NCBI GenBank assembly: GCA_024235915.1
Contig: JACKLO010000011.1
Location: 124,001 to 188,000 of the forward strand
Length of the DNA: 64,000 nucleotides
Direction of reading: 5' to 3'
Source: Burkholderiaceae bacterium
Lineage (GTDB): Bacteria > Pseudomonadota > Gammaproteobacteria > Burkholderiales > Burkholderiaceae_C
A program made the translations under genes and the position numbers. Below the pieces are notes generated by a model, which saw nothing but the letters and a program-made list of their open reading frames with translations, had not been told where the DNA came from and did no database searches. This document shows positions 50,672 through 61,086 of this stretch, piece by piece (within the stretch, counting starts at the first letter, position 1; each line of letters begins with the position of its first letter).

Positions 50672-50683
50672 GAACGATCGTTC
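50672..50683. promoter_or_regulatory. Perfect palindrome, putative TetR-type operator
   Basis: GAACGATCGTTC is a perfect 12-bp inverted repeat 35 bases before the fadB-like start. It overlaps the downstream edge of a TAGAAT hexamer (50665-50670) that could be a -10 box, so a bound repressor would block transcription. The form resembles operators of TetR-family regulators of acyl-CoA degradation. No regulator gene is in the window. Confidence 0.5.
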
Positions 50684-50717
50684 TTTTTTTAGCCTTCCAT
50701 CCCGCTGAGGAGACGCG

Positions 50718-52826
50718 ATGAGCGCCAGCTACGAAGTGCGTGACGGCGTGGCCGTCATCACGCTGAACAACCCGCCGGTCAACGGCCTGGGCTACGCCAC
50801 GCGGCGTGGCATCGCCGATGGCGTGGACCGTGCGCTGGCCGATCCGGCCGTCAAGGCCGTGGTGCTCACCGGCGCCGGCCGCGCGTTCTCGGGTGGGGCC
50901 GACATCCGTGAGTTCGGCAGCCCCAAGGCGATCCAGGAACCCAACCTGCTGTCGCTGCTCAAGCAGATGGACAACGCCACCAAGCCGGTGGTGGCCGCCG
51001 TGCACGGCACGGTGATGGGCGGTGGCCTGGAGCTGGCCCTGTCCTGCCACTACCGCGTGGCCGCCCCGGGCACCAACGTGGCGCTGCCGGAAGTCAAGAT
51101 CGGCCTCGTGCCGGGCGCTGGTGGCACGCAGCGCCTGCCGCGCGTGGTGGGCGTGGAGACGGCGCTGAACATGATCGTCAAGGGCGACCCGGTGAAGAGC
51201 GAGGTGCTCGCCAGCCTGCCGGGCCAGCAGCTGTTCCAGAAGATCGTCGATGGCGACCTGCTGGCCGGCGCCATCGGCTTTGCGCTGGAGATCGCCGACG
51301 CCCGGCCGTTGCCTCGCGTGCGTGACCTGCCGCTGAGCCACCCGAACGCCGACGCCTTCTTCCAGTTCGCGCGCAACACCGTCAAGGCGATGGCACCGCA
51401 GTTCCCGGCGCCGGCGCGCTGCGTGGACTGCGTGGAGCAGGCCGTGGTCAACGCCCGGTCGAAGAACTTCGACGCCGGCATGACCTACGAGCGCGAAGCC
51501 TTCGTGGCGCTGATGATGACGCCGGAATGCAAGGCACTGCGCCATGCCTTCTTCGCCGAGCGCGCCGCCAGCAAGATCCCCGACGTGGCCGACGACACCG
51601 CTGTGCGCACGGTGAAGACCGTGGGCGTCATCGGTGCCGGCACCATGGGCGGCGGCATCACGATGAACTTCCTGAACGCCGGCATTCCGGTGACCATGCT
51701 CGAGATGAAGCAGGAGGCGCTGGACCGCGGCGTCGCCACCATCCGCAAGAACTACGAAGCCCAGGTGAAGAAGGGCAAGCTGAAGCCCGAGAAGTACGAG
51801 CAGCGTATGGCGCTGCTGTCCACCACGCTGGACTACGCCGGCCTGAAGGACGCCGACCTCATCATCGAGGCGGTGTTCGAGGAGATGGGCGTCAAGGAAC
51901 AGGTCTTCCGCACGCTCGACGAGGTGGCCAAGCCCGGTGCCATCCTGGCCAGCAACACCAGCACGCTGGACGTGAACCAGATCGCGTCGTTCACCAAGCG
52001 GCCGCAGGACGTGGTCGGCATGCACTTCTTCAGCCCGGCCAACGTGATGAAGCTGCTGGAGGTGGTGCGGGGCGAGAAGACCGCCAAGGACGTGCTGGCC
52101 ACCGTGATGGGCATTGCCAAGACCATCCGCAAGACGGCGGTGGTCTCGGGCGTCTGCGACGGCTTCATCGGCAACCGCATGATCGAGCAGTACAGCCGGC
52201 AGGCCGGTTTCCTGCTGGAGGAAGGCTGCACGCCGGAGCAGGTGGACAAGGCGGTCGAGAAGTTCGGTTTCGCCATGGGCCCGTTCCGCATGGGCGACCT
52301 GGCGGGCAACGACATCGGCTGGGCGATCCGCAAGCGCCGCTATGTCGAAAAGCCGAACATGCGCTACAGCAAGACGGCCGACCTGCTGTGCGAACTGGGT
52401 CGCTACGGCCAGAAGACCGGCGCCGGCTGGTACGACTACGCCCCGGGCCAGCGCAAGCCGATCCCGAGCCAGGTCGTCGTCGAGATGATCGAGCAGCACC
52501 GCAAGGAACTCGGCATCACGCCGCGCAAGATCAGCGCCGACGAGATCGTGCACCGGCTGGTGTTCTCGCTGGTCAACGAGGCGGCCAAGATCCTGGAAGA
52601 GGGCATCGCCAGCAAGGCCAGCGACATCGACATGGTCTACCTGACGGGTTACGGCTTCCCGCTCTTCCGCGGTGGCCCGATGTGCTACGCCGACACGGTG
52701 GGCCTGTTCAACGTCGTGCAGCAGATGAAGCGCTTTGCGCAGAACCCGCACGACGACGCCAGCTTCTGGCAGCCGGCCCCGCTGCTGGCGCAGCTGGCGG
52801 CCGACGGCAAGAGCTTCAACCCCTGA
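50718..52826 (+). CDS. Bifunctional enoyl-CoA hydratase/3-hydroxyacyl-CoA dehydrogenase (FadB/FadJ-like)
   Basis: A 702-residue fatty-acid beta-oxidation enzyme. The N-terminal hydratase domain (about 1-190) keeps both catalytic Glu residues, E105 in G-G-G-L-E-L and E125 in L-P-E-V. The NAD-binding dehydrogenase domain starts at G-A-G-T-M-G-G-G-I (near 306), with the catalytic His in V-G-M-H-F-F-S-P. A C-terminal dehydrogenase domain pair follows. It converts trans-2-enoyl-CoA to 3-ketoacyl-CoA. It heads the downstream degradation cluster. Confidence 0.93.
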   Translation: MSASYEVRDGVAVITLNNPPVNGLGYATRRGIADGVDRALADPAVKAVVLTGAGRAFSGGADIREFGSPKAIQEPNLLSLLKQMDNATKPVVAAVHGTVMGGGLELALSCHYRVAAPGTNVALPEVKIGLVPGAGGTQRLPRVVGVETALNMIVKGDPVKSEVLASLPGQQLFQKIVDGDLLAGAIGFALEIADARPLPRVRDLPLSHPNADAFFQFARNTVKAMAPQFPAPARCVDCVEQAVVNARSKNFDAGMTYEREAFVALMMTPECKALRHAFFAERAASKIPDVADDTAVRTVKTVGVIGAGTMGGGITMNFLNAGIPVTMLEMKQEALDRGVATIRKNYEAQVKKGKLKPEKYEQRMALLSTTLDYAGLKDADLIIEAVFEEMGVKEQVFRTLDEVAKPGAILASNTSTLDVNQIASFTKRPQDVVGMHFFSPANVMKLLEVVRGEKTAKDVLATVMGIAKTIRKTAVVSGVCDGFIGNRMIEQYSRQAGFLLEEGCTPEQVDKAVEKFGFAMGPFRMGDLAGNDIGWAIRKRRYVEKPNMRYSKTADLLCELGRYGQKTGAGWYDYAPGQRKPIPSQVVVEMIEQHRKELGITPRKISADEIVHRLVFSLVNEAAKILEEGIASKASDIDMVYLTGYGFPLFRGGPMCYADTVGLFNVVQQMKRFAQNPHDDASFWQPAPLLAQLAADGKSFNP

Positions 52827-52843
52827 GCTGAGCGGCCATCCCC

Positions 52844-54313
52844 GTGATCCGCAAGGCGCTGATCGCGCTGCTGGTGCTGCTGGGCGGCCTGGGCCTTGTC
52901 CTGGCCGTCGGTACGCTGGGCAAGTCGTCCCGGCAGGTGACCGTGCCGGCACTGGCACCGTTGGCGGTCGACGGCGCCGCCGCGGCAGCGTCGCTGGCGG
53001 CCGCGGTGCAGGCGCGCACCATCAGCGGTCTGCTGGATCCGGCGGGCACGGCCGCGGCCTTCGATGCCTTGCAGGCGCATCTGCAGGCCACCTACCCGCG
53101 CTTCCACGCGGTGGCCCGGCGCGAGGTGGTGGGCGGCCACAGCCTGCTCTACACCTGGGCGGGCAGCGATGCCGCGGCGCCCGCGGTGGTGTTGATGGCC
53201 CACCAGGACGTGGTGCCGGTGGCGCCCGGCACCGAGGGCCTGTGGCAGAAGCCGCCCTTCAGCGGCGTCATCGAGAACGGCTTCGTCTGGGGCCGGGGCG
53301 CCTGGGACAACAAAGGCAACTTGATCTCGCAGTTCGAGGCGCTGGAGCGCCTGGCCGCGGCTGGCTTCCAGCCCCGGCGCACAGTGCTGATGGTGGCCGG
53401 GCACGACGAGGAACTGGGCGGCCAGCAAGGGGCCCTGGCCATCGTCGCCTTGCTGAAGCAGCGGGGCACCAAGATCGACTTCGTCATCGACGAAGGCCTG
53501 CTGATCGCCGACGGCATGTTGCCGGGCCTGCAGCCGCCGGCCGCGCTGGTGGGTGTGGCGGAGAAGGGTTTTGTCTCCGTCAAGCTGTCGGTGATGGGCA
53601 CGCCGGGGCACTCGTCGATGCCGCCGGCCTCCGGCCAGCAGGCCATTGCCGTGCTGTCGGCGGCTTTGGCCAAGGTGGATGCCCAGCCCCTGCCCGGTGG
53701 CATCACGGGCGTGGCGCGCCAACTGTTCGACGCCGTGGCACCGGAGATGACCGGCTTCAACCGTGTCGCCCTGTCCAACCTGTGGCTCACTGGGCCGCTG
53801 GTGGAACGCATGTTGTCCAAGGGCGCCAGCACCAATGCCCTGATGCGCACGACCACGGCGCTGACCATCGTCTCCAGCGGCAACAAGGAAAACGTGATCC
53901 CGGGCCGCGCCGATGCCATCGTCAACTTCCGCCTGCTGCCCGGCGACACGCCAGACACCGTGCTCGCGCACCTGAAACGCGTGATCGGCGACGACCGCGT
54001 GCAGATGGCGATCAGCGGCGAACCGTCGCTGCCGTCCCAGGTGTCGAGCACCGATTCCGAGGGCTACCGGCACATCGAGCGCACGCTGCGCGAGGTGTTT
54101 CCCGACGCCATCGTGGCGCCCGGCCTGATGGTCGGCGGCACCGATGCGCGCCACTTCGACGGTTTTGCCGGCCAGGTGTTCCGCTTCTCGCCGGTGCGCG
54201 CCAAGCCGGCCGACCTGTCCCGTTTCCATGGCACCGACGAGCGTCTGTCGATCGACAACCTCGTCGAGATGATCCGCTTCTACCACCGCCTGGTCGACCA
54301 GGCGGCCCGCTGA
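52844..54313 (+). CDS. M20 family metallopeptidase (carboxypeptidase S-like)
   Basis: A 489-residue M20 peptidase. The N-terminal hydrophobic segment (about 5-25) suggests a signal anchor or signal peptide. The metal-binding set is H-Q-D (in M-A-H-Q-D-V-V-P-V), G-R-G-A-W-D-N-K-G and G-H-D-E-E-L-G-G, and a dimerisation domain follows. It would cleave short peptides or N-acyl amino acids; the latter would release a fatty acid and link it to the cluster. Start is a GTG at 52844, 17 bases after the FadB-like gene. Confidence 0.87.
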   Translation: MIRKALIALLVLLGGLGLVLAVGTLGKSSRQVTVPALAPLAVDGAAAAASLAAAVQARTISGLLDPAGTAAAFDALQAHLQATYPRFHAVARREVVGGHSLLYTWAGSDAAAPAVVLMAHQDVVPVAPGTEGLWQKPPFSGVIENGFVWGRGAWDNKGNLISQFEALERLAAAGFQPRRTVLMVAGHDEELGGQQGALAIVALLKQRGTKIDFVIDEGLLIADGMLPGLQPPAALVGVAEKGFVSVKLSVMGTPGHSSMPPASGQQAIAVLSAALAKVDAQPLPGGITGVARQLFDAVAPEMTGFNRVALSNLWLTGPLVERMLSKGASTNALMRTTTALTIVSSGNKENVIPGRADAIVNFRLLPGDTPDTVLAHLKRVIGDDRVQMAISGEPSLPSQVSSTDSEGYRHIERTLREVFPDAIVAPGLMVGGTDARHFDGFAGQVFRFSPVRAKPADLSRFHGTDERLSIDNLVEMIRFYHRLVDQAAR

Positions 54314-54326
54314 AGGAGTTTCCCTC

Positions 54327-55502
<1,176 letters not shown>

Positions 55503-55504
55503 CC

Positions 55505-56392
55505 ATGGAGGTGGCAGTGCTGCGTACGCCGGACGACCGTTTCGCGGCGCTGCCTGATTGGCCCTACGCGCCGAACTATCTGGAACTCGGCGGTCTTCGC
55601 CTGCATGTCGTCGACGAGGGCCCGCGCGACGCGCCAGCCACCGTGCTCTGCCTGCACGGCCAGCCGACCTGGAGCTACCTGTACCGGCGCATGATCCCGG
55701 TCTTTCTGCAGGCTGGCCTGCGTGTGGTGGCGCCTGACTTCTTTGGCTTTGGGCGCTCCGACAAACCGGTCGACGACGCCTGGTACAGCTTCGACCGTCA
55801 TCGTGACACCGCGCTGCGTTTGATCGAGACGCTGGACCTGCACAACATCCTGCTCGTGGTGCAGGACTGGGGTGGCCTGATCGGGCTGACCTTGCCGATG
55901 GCCATGCCCGAGCGCTTCACCCGGCTGCTGGTGATGAACACCGGCCTGGGCACGGGCACGGTGACCGAAGGCTTCAGGCAATGGCGGGCCTACGCCAACA
56001 CGCAACCTGACCTGGCGGTAGGCAAGCTGATCCGGCGTGGCACGCCGCACCTGACCGACGCCGAGGTCGCCGCCTATGACGCGCCGTTCCCCGATGTGCG
56101 CTTCAAGGCCGGCGTGCGCCGGTTCCCGAACCTGGTGCCCGACCGTGACGATGCACCCGGCGCGGCGATCAGCCGCGAGGCGCTGGCCTTCTGGCAGCAG
56201 CGCTGGACCGGGGACAGTTTCATGGCCATCGGCATGCAGGACCCCGTGCTCGGCCCCGCCGCCATGCGTGGGCTGCACGCCGCGATCCGCGGCTGCCCGC
56301 CGCCGATGGAAGTGGCCGACGCCGGGCATTTCGTCCAGGAATGGGGCGCGCCCGTGGCCGCTGCCGCCCTCCAACACTTCGAGCTCCCATGA
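55505..56392 (+). CDS. Haloalkane dehalogenase-like alpha/beta hydrolase
   Basis: A 295-residue hydrolase matching haloalkane dehalogenases of subfamily I. H-G-Q-P-T-W-S-Y-L-Y-R (51-61) is the oxyanion region, the nucleophile is Asp121 in V-V-Q-D-W-G-G, the acid is Asp246 in I-G-M-Q-D-P-V-L-G, and the base is His275 in A-G-H-F-V-Q-E. An Asp rather than Ser nucleophile, followed by Trp122, favours carbon-halogen bond hydrolysis over ester hydrolysis. The substrate is unknown. Start at 55505 is two bases after the thiolase stop; its stop overlaps the dehydrogenase start. Confidence 0.82.
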   Translation: MEVAVLRTPDDRFAALPDWPYAPNYLELGGLRLHVVDEGPRDAPATVLCLHGQPTWSYLYRRMIPVFLQAGLRVVAPDFFGFGRSDKPVDDAWYSFDRHRDTALRLIETLDLHNILLVVQDWGGLIGLTLPMAMPERFTRLLVMNTGLGTGTVTEGFRQWRAYANTQPDLAVGKLIRRGTPHLTDAEVAAYDAPFPDVRFKAGVRRFPNLVPDRDDAPGAAISREALAFWQQRWTGDSFMAIGMQDPVLGPAAMRGLHAAIRGCPPPMEVADAGHFVQEWGAPVAAAALQHFELP

Positions 56393-58185
56393 GATCCACC
56401 GTCGACTTCCTGCTGCACGACTGGCTCCAGGTCGAATCGCTCTGCAGCCGCGAGCGCTTCGCCGACCACTCGCGCGAGACCTTCGATGCCGTGCTCGACA
56501 CCTGCGAGCGCATTGCGCGGGAGAAGTACGCGCCGTTCAACCGCCTGGTGGACACCCAGGAACCGCACTTTGATGGCGAGAACGTGATCCTGCCGCAGGC
56601 CACGCACGACGCCTGGGCGGCCTATGCCGAGTCCGGCATGCTGGCCGCGGCGCAGGACGCACAGATCGGCGGCATGCAGCTGCCTTATGTGGTGGAAGCG
56701 GCGGCCAACGCCTTCTTTGCCAAGGCCAGCGTCAGCATCGGCGCCGGCATGCTGACCACCGGCAACGCCAACCTGCTGATGGCGCATGGCTCGCCGATGC
56801 AGCGCCAGGTGTTCGCGATGAACGAGTTCGGCGGCCGCTGGTCGGGCACGATGTGCCTGAGCGAACCGCAGGCCGGATCCAGCCTGTCGGATGTGGCGAC
56901 CAAGGCGCTGCCCGATGGGGCCGATTTCGAGTCCGACCCGCTGGGCCCGCGCTACCGCCTGTTCGGCAACAAGATGTGGATCTCGGCCGGCGAGCACGAG
57001 CTCACCGAGAACATCATCCACCTCGTGCTGGCCAAAATCCCGGATGCCGATGGCAAGCCGGTGCCCGGCACGCGTGGTATTTCGCTGTTCATCGTGCCCA
57101 AGAAGCTCGTGGACACCGAAGGCCGGCTCACTGGCGAGCGCAACGACGTGGCGCTGGCCGGCCTGAACCACAAGTGCGGCTGGCGCGGCACCACCAACAC
57201 GCTGCTGAACTTCGGCGAAGGCAAGTTCAGGCCCGGCGGCCAGGCGGGCGCCGTGGGCTACCTCGTCGGCCAGCCGGGGCAGGGCCTGCGCTGCATGTTC
57301 CACATGATGAACGAGGCGCGCATCGGCGTCGGCCTCGCGGCCACGATGCTGGGCATGGCGGGTTACGAGGCCGCGCTGGACTACGCGAAGCAGAGGCCGC
57401 AGGGCAGGCCCATCACCGGTGCCGGCAAGGACGCCACCCAGCCGCAGGTGCGCATCATCGAGCACGCCGACGTGAAGCGCATGCTGCTGGCGCAGAAGGC
57501 GTATGCCGAAGGTGCGCTGGCGCTGGAGTTGTACTGTGCGCGCCTGGTCGACGAACAGCACACCGGTGACGAGGCCGCGGCGCACGAGGCCAGGCTGCTG
57601 CTCGAGGTGCTGACCCCGATCGCCAAGAGTTGGCCCAGCGAGTGGTGCCTGGAAGGCAACAGCCTGGCGATCCAGGTGCACGGCGGCTACGGCTACACCC
57701 GCGATTTCCCGGTGGAGCAGTACTGGCGTGACCAGCGCCTGAACATGATCCACGAGGGCACGCACGGCATCCAGGCGCTGGACCTGCTGGGGCGCAAGGT
57801 GGTGATGGACGGCGGCGCCGGCCTGAAGCTGCTGGCCACCCGCATGCAGGCCACGATCACCCGTGCGGGGCAGGTGGACGGACTGGCGGAACACGCCAAC
57901 GCCCTGGCCAGCGCGCTGCAGCGCCTGGGCGCCGCCACCAAGGCCGCCTGGGCCACCGGTGTGCCGGAAGAGGCCCTGGCCAACGCCACGCCCTACCTGC
58001 AGGCCTTCGGACACGTGGTGCTGGCGTGGATCTGGCTGGACGTGGCCATGGCGGCCGCCGAGCCAGGGCGCCGTGCCGCGATGCGCTACTTCTTTGCCTA
58101 CGAGCTGCCGAAGATCGACGCCTGGCTGGCCGTGGTGGCGGCGCGTGAAGACGTCTGCCGCACCATGGACGAGGCCTGGTTCTGA
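56389..58185 (+). CDS. Acyl-CoA dehydrogenase (long, approx. 600-residue type)
   Basis: A 598-residue flavoprotein. The acyl-CoA dehydrogenase core includes M-C-L-S-E-P-Q-A-G-S-S, the FAD-binding W-I-S-A-G-E-H-E and the catalytic Glu in H-E-G-T-H-G-I-Q-A-L-D-L. A C-terminal helical extension beyond the core is typical of the FadE5/DmdC group. It performs the first, alpha,beta-desaturating step. It is coupled on both sides (ATGA with the hydrolase, TGATG with the small protein). Confidence 0.93.
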   Translation: MRSTVDFLLHDWLQVESLCSRERFADHSRETFDAVLDTCERIAREKYAPFNRLVDTQEPHFDGENVILPQATHDAWAAYAESGMLAAAQDAQIGGMQLPYVVEAAANAFFAKASVSIGAGMLTTGNANLLMAHGSPMQRQVFAMNEFGGRWSGTMCLSEPQAGSSLSDVATKALPDGADFESDPLGPRYRLFGNKMWISAGEHELTENIIHLVLAKIPDADGKPVPGTRGISLFIVPKKLVDTEGRLTGERNDVALAGLNHKCGWRGTTNTLLNFGEGKFRPGGQAGAVGYLVGQPGQGLRCMFHMMNEARIGVGLAATMLGMAGYEAALDYAKQRPQGRPITGAGKDATQPQVRIIEHADVKRMLLAQKAYAEGALALELYCARLVDEQHTGDEAAAHEARLLLEVLTPIAKSWPSEWCLEGNSLAIQVHGGYGYTRDFPVEQYWRDQRLNMIHEGTHGIQALDLLGRKVVMDGGAGLKLLATRMQATITRAGQVDGLAEHANALASALQRLGAATKAAWATGVPEEALANATPYLQAFGHVVLAWIWLDVAMAAAEPGRRAAMRYFFAYELPKIDAWLAVVAAREDVCRTMDEAWF

Positions 58186-58379
58186 TGCAGCGCAAGGCAG
58201 TCGAGAAGCTGGCCTGGCTGCTGGTCTACAGCGGCCTGCTGCTGGCCACGCTGGGCTGGTTCCTGCAGGACACCGGCGCGGCCTGGGGCCATGCGGTCGT
58301 GATCGCCGGGCTGGCCGATGCGGCCGCCGGCGGGGTGTTGATCTGGTGGCGTTCAAGGATGAAGGAGACCGACACATGA
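58185..58379 (+). CDS. Small two-helix membrane protein
   Basis: A 64-residue protein with two hydrophobic segments (about 9-27 and 36-54), separated by a short Gly/Asp loop, and charged ends. It is not a family I recognise. It overlaps the acyl-CoA dehydrogenase stop (TGATG) and the SDR start (ATGA), which argues that it is a real, co-translated gene. It could anchor or modulate an enzyme at the membrane; this is inference only. Confidence 0.65.
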   Translation: MQRKAVEKLAWLLVYSGLLLATLGWFLQDTGAAWGHAVVIAGLADAAAGGVLIWWRSRMKETDT

Positions 58380-59164
58380 GCACTGCGGTGCAGAAACTCT
58401 TCGACCTCACGGGTCGCACGGCCCTGGTCACGGGCGGTTCGCGCGGGCTGGGCCTGCAGATTGCCGAGGCGCTGGGCGAGGCCGGCGCCAAGGTGCTGCT
58501 CACGTCGCGCAAGGCGTCCGACCTGGAGCACGCGGCCGCGGCGCTGCAGGACAAGGGCATCGACGCGCGCTGGGTGGCCGCCGACGCCAGCGAGCCCGCT
58601 GGCGTGCAGAAGGTCGTCGACGACGCGCTGCAGCGGCTGGGAACCGTGGACATCCTGGTCAACAACGCCGGGGCGACCTGGGGTGCGCCGGCGGAGGACC
58701 ACCCGCTCGAGGCCTGGGACAAGGTGATGAACCTGAACGTGCGCAGCGTGTTCATGATGTCGCAGGCCATCGGCAAGGCCTGCATGATCCCTCGGCGCTA
58801 CGGGCGCATCATCAACGTGGCGTCCATCGCCGGGCTGTCGGGCTCGTCGAAGATGAAGTTCCTGGCCTACGGCACCAGCAAGGGTGCGGTGGTCAACCTC
58901 ACGCGCACGCTGGCGGGCGAGTGGGGCGCCTATGGCATCACCGTCAATGCGCTGGCCCCGGGCTTCTTCCCCAGCAAGATGACGCGCGGCACGCTCGAAA
59001 CCGTGGGCGCGGACAAGCTGGCGGCGATGTCGCCGCTGGGCCGCATCGGCGACGACGACGACCTCAAGGGTGCCGCGCTGCTCTTCGCCAGTGCCGCCGG
59101 CAAGCACATCACCGGGCAGATCCTGGCCGTGGACGGTGGCGTTTCGGCCGTGCACGGGGAATGA
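58376..59164 (+). CDS. SDR family oxidoreductase
   Basis: A 262-residue classical short-chain dehydrogenase. The cofactor motif is T-G-G-S-R-G-L-G, structural N-N-A-G is present, and the catalytic Ser is in N-V-A-S-I-A-G with Y-G-T-S-K. The G-G-S-R start favours NADP(H). It probably oxidises or reduces a hydroxyacyl/ketoacyl-CoA in the cluster. It ends 13 bases before the thioesterase. Confidence 0.92.
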   Translation: MSTAVQKLFDLTGRTALVTGGSRGLGLQIAEALGEAGAKVLLTSRKASDLEHAAAALQDKGIDARWVAADASEPAGVQKVVDDALQRLGTVDILVNNAGATWGAPAEDHPLEAWDKVMNLNVRSVFMMSQAIGKACMIPRRYGRIINVASIAGLSGSSKMKFLAYGTSKGAVVNLTRTLAGEWGAYGITVNALAPGFFPSKMTRGTLETVGADKLAAMSPLGRIGDDDDLKGAALLFASAAGKHITGQILAVDGGVSAVHGE

Positions 59165-59177
59165 GCAGGACGTCTTG

Positions 59178-59621
59178 ATGAAACGCGACTTCCCGCTGCG
59201 CATTCCCTTCGTCGAACACCTGGGTCTTGAGCTCTGGGGTTTTGGCGACGGCAAGGCCGAACTGCGAGTGGATCTGCTTGAAAGCCACCTCAACAGTTGG
59301 GAGGTGGCGCACGGCGGGGTGCTGATGACGCTGCTGGACGTGGCCATGGCCCATGCCGCACGCGCCAGCAACGCCAGCGACCCGATGACGGCGCCGGGTG
59401 TCGCGACCATCGAGATGAAGACCACCTTCATGCGCCCGGCCGAGGGCGAATTGCGCGCCCTGGGCCACCTGATGCACCGCACCAGCACCATGGCCTTCTG
59501 CGAAGGCCGGGTGCTCGACGGCCACGGCGAGCTCTGCGCGCACGCCACGGCCACCTTCAAGTACCTGCGTGCGCTGCCTTCCCGCGGCCGCACGCTCAAG
59601 AACCTCCAGGAGAAACCATGA
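59178..59621 (+). CDS. Hotdog-fold thioesterase (PaaI-like)
   Basis: A 147-residue hotdog protein of the PaaI/YbgC type. S-W-E-V-A-H-G-G-V-L-M-T-L-L-D matches the H-G-G signature with the downstream Asp. F-M-R-P-A-E-G-E-L and the A-T-A-T-F-K-Y end follow. It likely frees CoA from stalled or unwanted acyl-CoA. The ATG at 59178 is chosen by homology. It overlaps the next gene by 4 bases. Confidence 0.85.
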   Translation: MKRDFPLRIPFVEHLGLELWGFGDGKAELRVDLLESHLNSWEVAHGGVLMTLLDVAMAHAARASNASDPMTAPGVATIEMKTTFMRPAEGELRALGHLMHRTSTMAFCEGRVLDGHGELCAHATATFKYLRALPSRGRTLKNLQEKP

Positions 59622-60637
59622 GCCTCGTCAACCAGCAGATCCAGCTCGTCTCGCGCCCCACCGGGGAGCCGACGCACGACAACTTCAAACTCGTGGAACT
59701 GCCCGTGCCCGAGTTGCAGGACGGACAGGTGCTGGTCAAGCACCTGTGGCTGAGCCTGGACCCTTACATGCGCGGCCGCATGAACGACGGCAAGAGCTAT
59801 GCGCAGCCGCAGCCGCTGAACGACGTGATGATCGGCGGCACGGCGGGCGAGGTGGTGGCCTCGCGGCACCCCGACTACGCCGTGGGCGACCAGGTGGTCG
59901 GCATGGGGGGCTGGCAGCTGTACTCGGTGGTCGACGGCGGCCAGCGCGGCATGATGCGCAAGGTCGACACGACGCACGTGCCGCTGTCGCACTACCTCGG
60001 CGCCGTGGGCATGCCTGGCGTGACGGCCTGGGTGGGCCTGAACCACATCATCGCGCCCAAGGCTGGCGAGACCATGGTGATCAGCGCCGCCACCGGCGCC
60101 GTGGGCTCGGCTTTCGGCGCGCTGGCCAAGGCGCGCGGCTGCCGCGCGGTGGGCATTGCAGGCGGGCCGGAGAAGTGCGCCTACGCCGTCGATGAACTCG
60201 GCTTCGACGCCTGCATCGACTACAAGGCGCACCCGGACATCAAGAGCCTGTCGAAGGCGCTCAAGGAAGCCTGCCCGGACGGCATCGACGGCTACTTCGA
60301 GAACGTGGGCGGCATGATCATGGACGCCGTGCTGCTGCGCATGAACGCCTTCGGCCGCATCGCCGTCTGCGGCATGATCGCCGGCTACAACGGCGAGCCG
60401 CTGCCGATGGCCAACCCGGCGCTGATCCTGATCTCGCGCCTGAAGATCCAGGGCTTCATCGTCAGCGAGCACATGGACCTGTGGCCCGCTGCGCTGAAGG
60501 AGCTGGGCACGCTGGTGGGCACCGGCAAGCTGCGCCCGCGCGAGAGCATTGCCGAGGGCCTGGCCAACGCGCCCGAGGCCTTCTTCGGCCTGCTCAAGGG
60601 CCGGAACTTCGGCAAGCAGCTGGTCAAGCTGGCCTGA
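59618..60637 (+). CDS. NADP-dependent medium-chain oxidoreductase (enone/alkenal reductase type)
   Basis: A 339-residue zinc-free medium-chain reductase of the CurA/leukotriene B4 12-hydroxydehydrogenase type. The signature L-S-L-D-P-Y-M-R-G-R-M and the nucleotide motif A-A-T-G-A-V-G-S are present, and no catalytic zinc Cys/His set is seen. Members reduce alpha,beta-unsaturated ketones or aldehydes with NADPH. It overlaps the thioesterase gene (ATGA) and is 11 bases from the next GNAT. Confidence 0.92.
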   Translation: MSLVNQQIQLVSRPTGEPTHDNFKLVELPVPELQDGQVLVKHLWLSLDPYMRGRMNDGKSYAQPQPLNDVMIGGTAGEVVASRHPDYAVGDQVVGMGGWQLYSVVDGGQRGMMRKVDTTHVPLSHYLGAVGMPGVTAWVGLNHIIAPKAGETMVISAATGAVGSAFGALAKARGCRAVGIAGGPEKCAYAVDELGFDACIDYKAHPDIKSLSKALKEACPDGIDGYFENVGGMIMDAVLLRMNAFGRIAVCGMIAGYNGEPLPMANPALILISRLKIQGFIVSEHMDLWPAALKELGTLVGTGKLRPRESIAEGLANAPEAFFGLLKGRNFGKQLVKLA

Positions 60638-60648
60638 CGCTGCCGCCC

Positions 60649-61086
60649 ATGCGCTGGACCTGGGCCCGCTTCGCCGAGCTGAGCCTTGACGACCTGTACG
60701 ACGCGCTGGCGTTGCGTTGCCGGGTCTTCATCCTCGAGCAGGGGCCATACCAGGACCCGGATGGACTGGACCGGCAGGCCGCGCACCTGCTGGGGCGCGA
60801 CGATGCCGGGGTGCTGCAGGCCTACCTGCGGGTGGTGGATCCCGGGCACAAGTACGCGGAGCCGTCGATCGGCCGGGTGATCACGGCGCCCGAGGCCCGC
60901 GGCAGCGGCCTGGGCCGCGCGCTGGTGGCCGAAGGCGTGGCCCGCTGTGCCCAGGCCTGGCCCGGGCAGGCGATCCGCATCAGCGCCCAGGCGCACCTGC
61001 AGCGCTTCTACGGTGCCGTCGGCTTCGTGGCCGTCGGCGAGCCCTACAGCGAGGACAACATCCCGCACGTGGAGATGCTGCGATGA
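60649..61086 (+). CDS. ElaA-like GNAT N-acetyltransferase
   Basis: A 145-residue GNAT of the ElaA type: L-A-L-R-C-R-V-F-I-L-E-Q near the N-terminus, I-G-R-V-I-T-A-P-E-A-R-G-S-G-L-G-R-A as the acetyl-CoA loop, and L-Q-R-F-Y-G-A-V-G-F near the end. The substrate is unknown. It overlaps the following, frameshifted dehydrogenase gene (ATGA). Confidence 0.88.
   Translation: MRWTWARFAELSLDDLYDALALRCRVFILEQGPYQDPDGLDRQAAHLLGRDDAGVLQAYLRVVDPGHKYAEPSIGRVITAPEARGSGLGRALVAEGVARCAQAWPGQAIRISAQAHLQRFYGAVGFVAVGEPYSEDNIPHVEMLR

Noticed and set aside
58226..60472. A 748-codon minus-strand frame opposite the SDR, thioesterase and reductase genes
   Set aside because: The plus strand carries overlapping, recognisable genes with ribosome sites; the minus frame has no motif.
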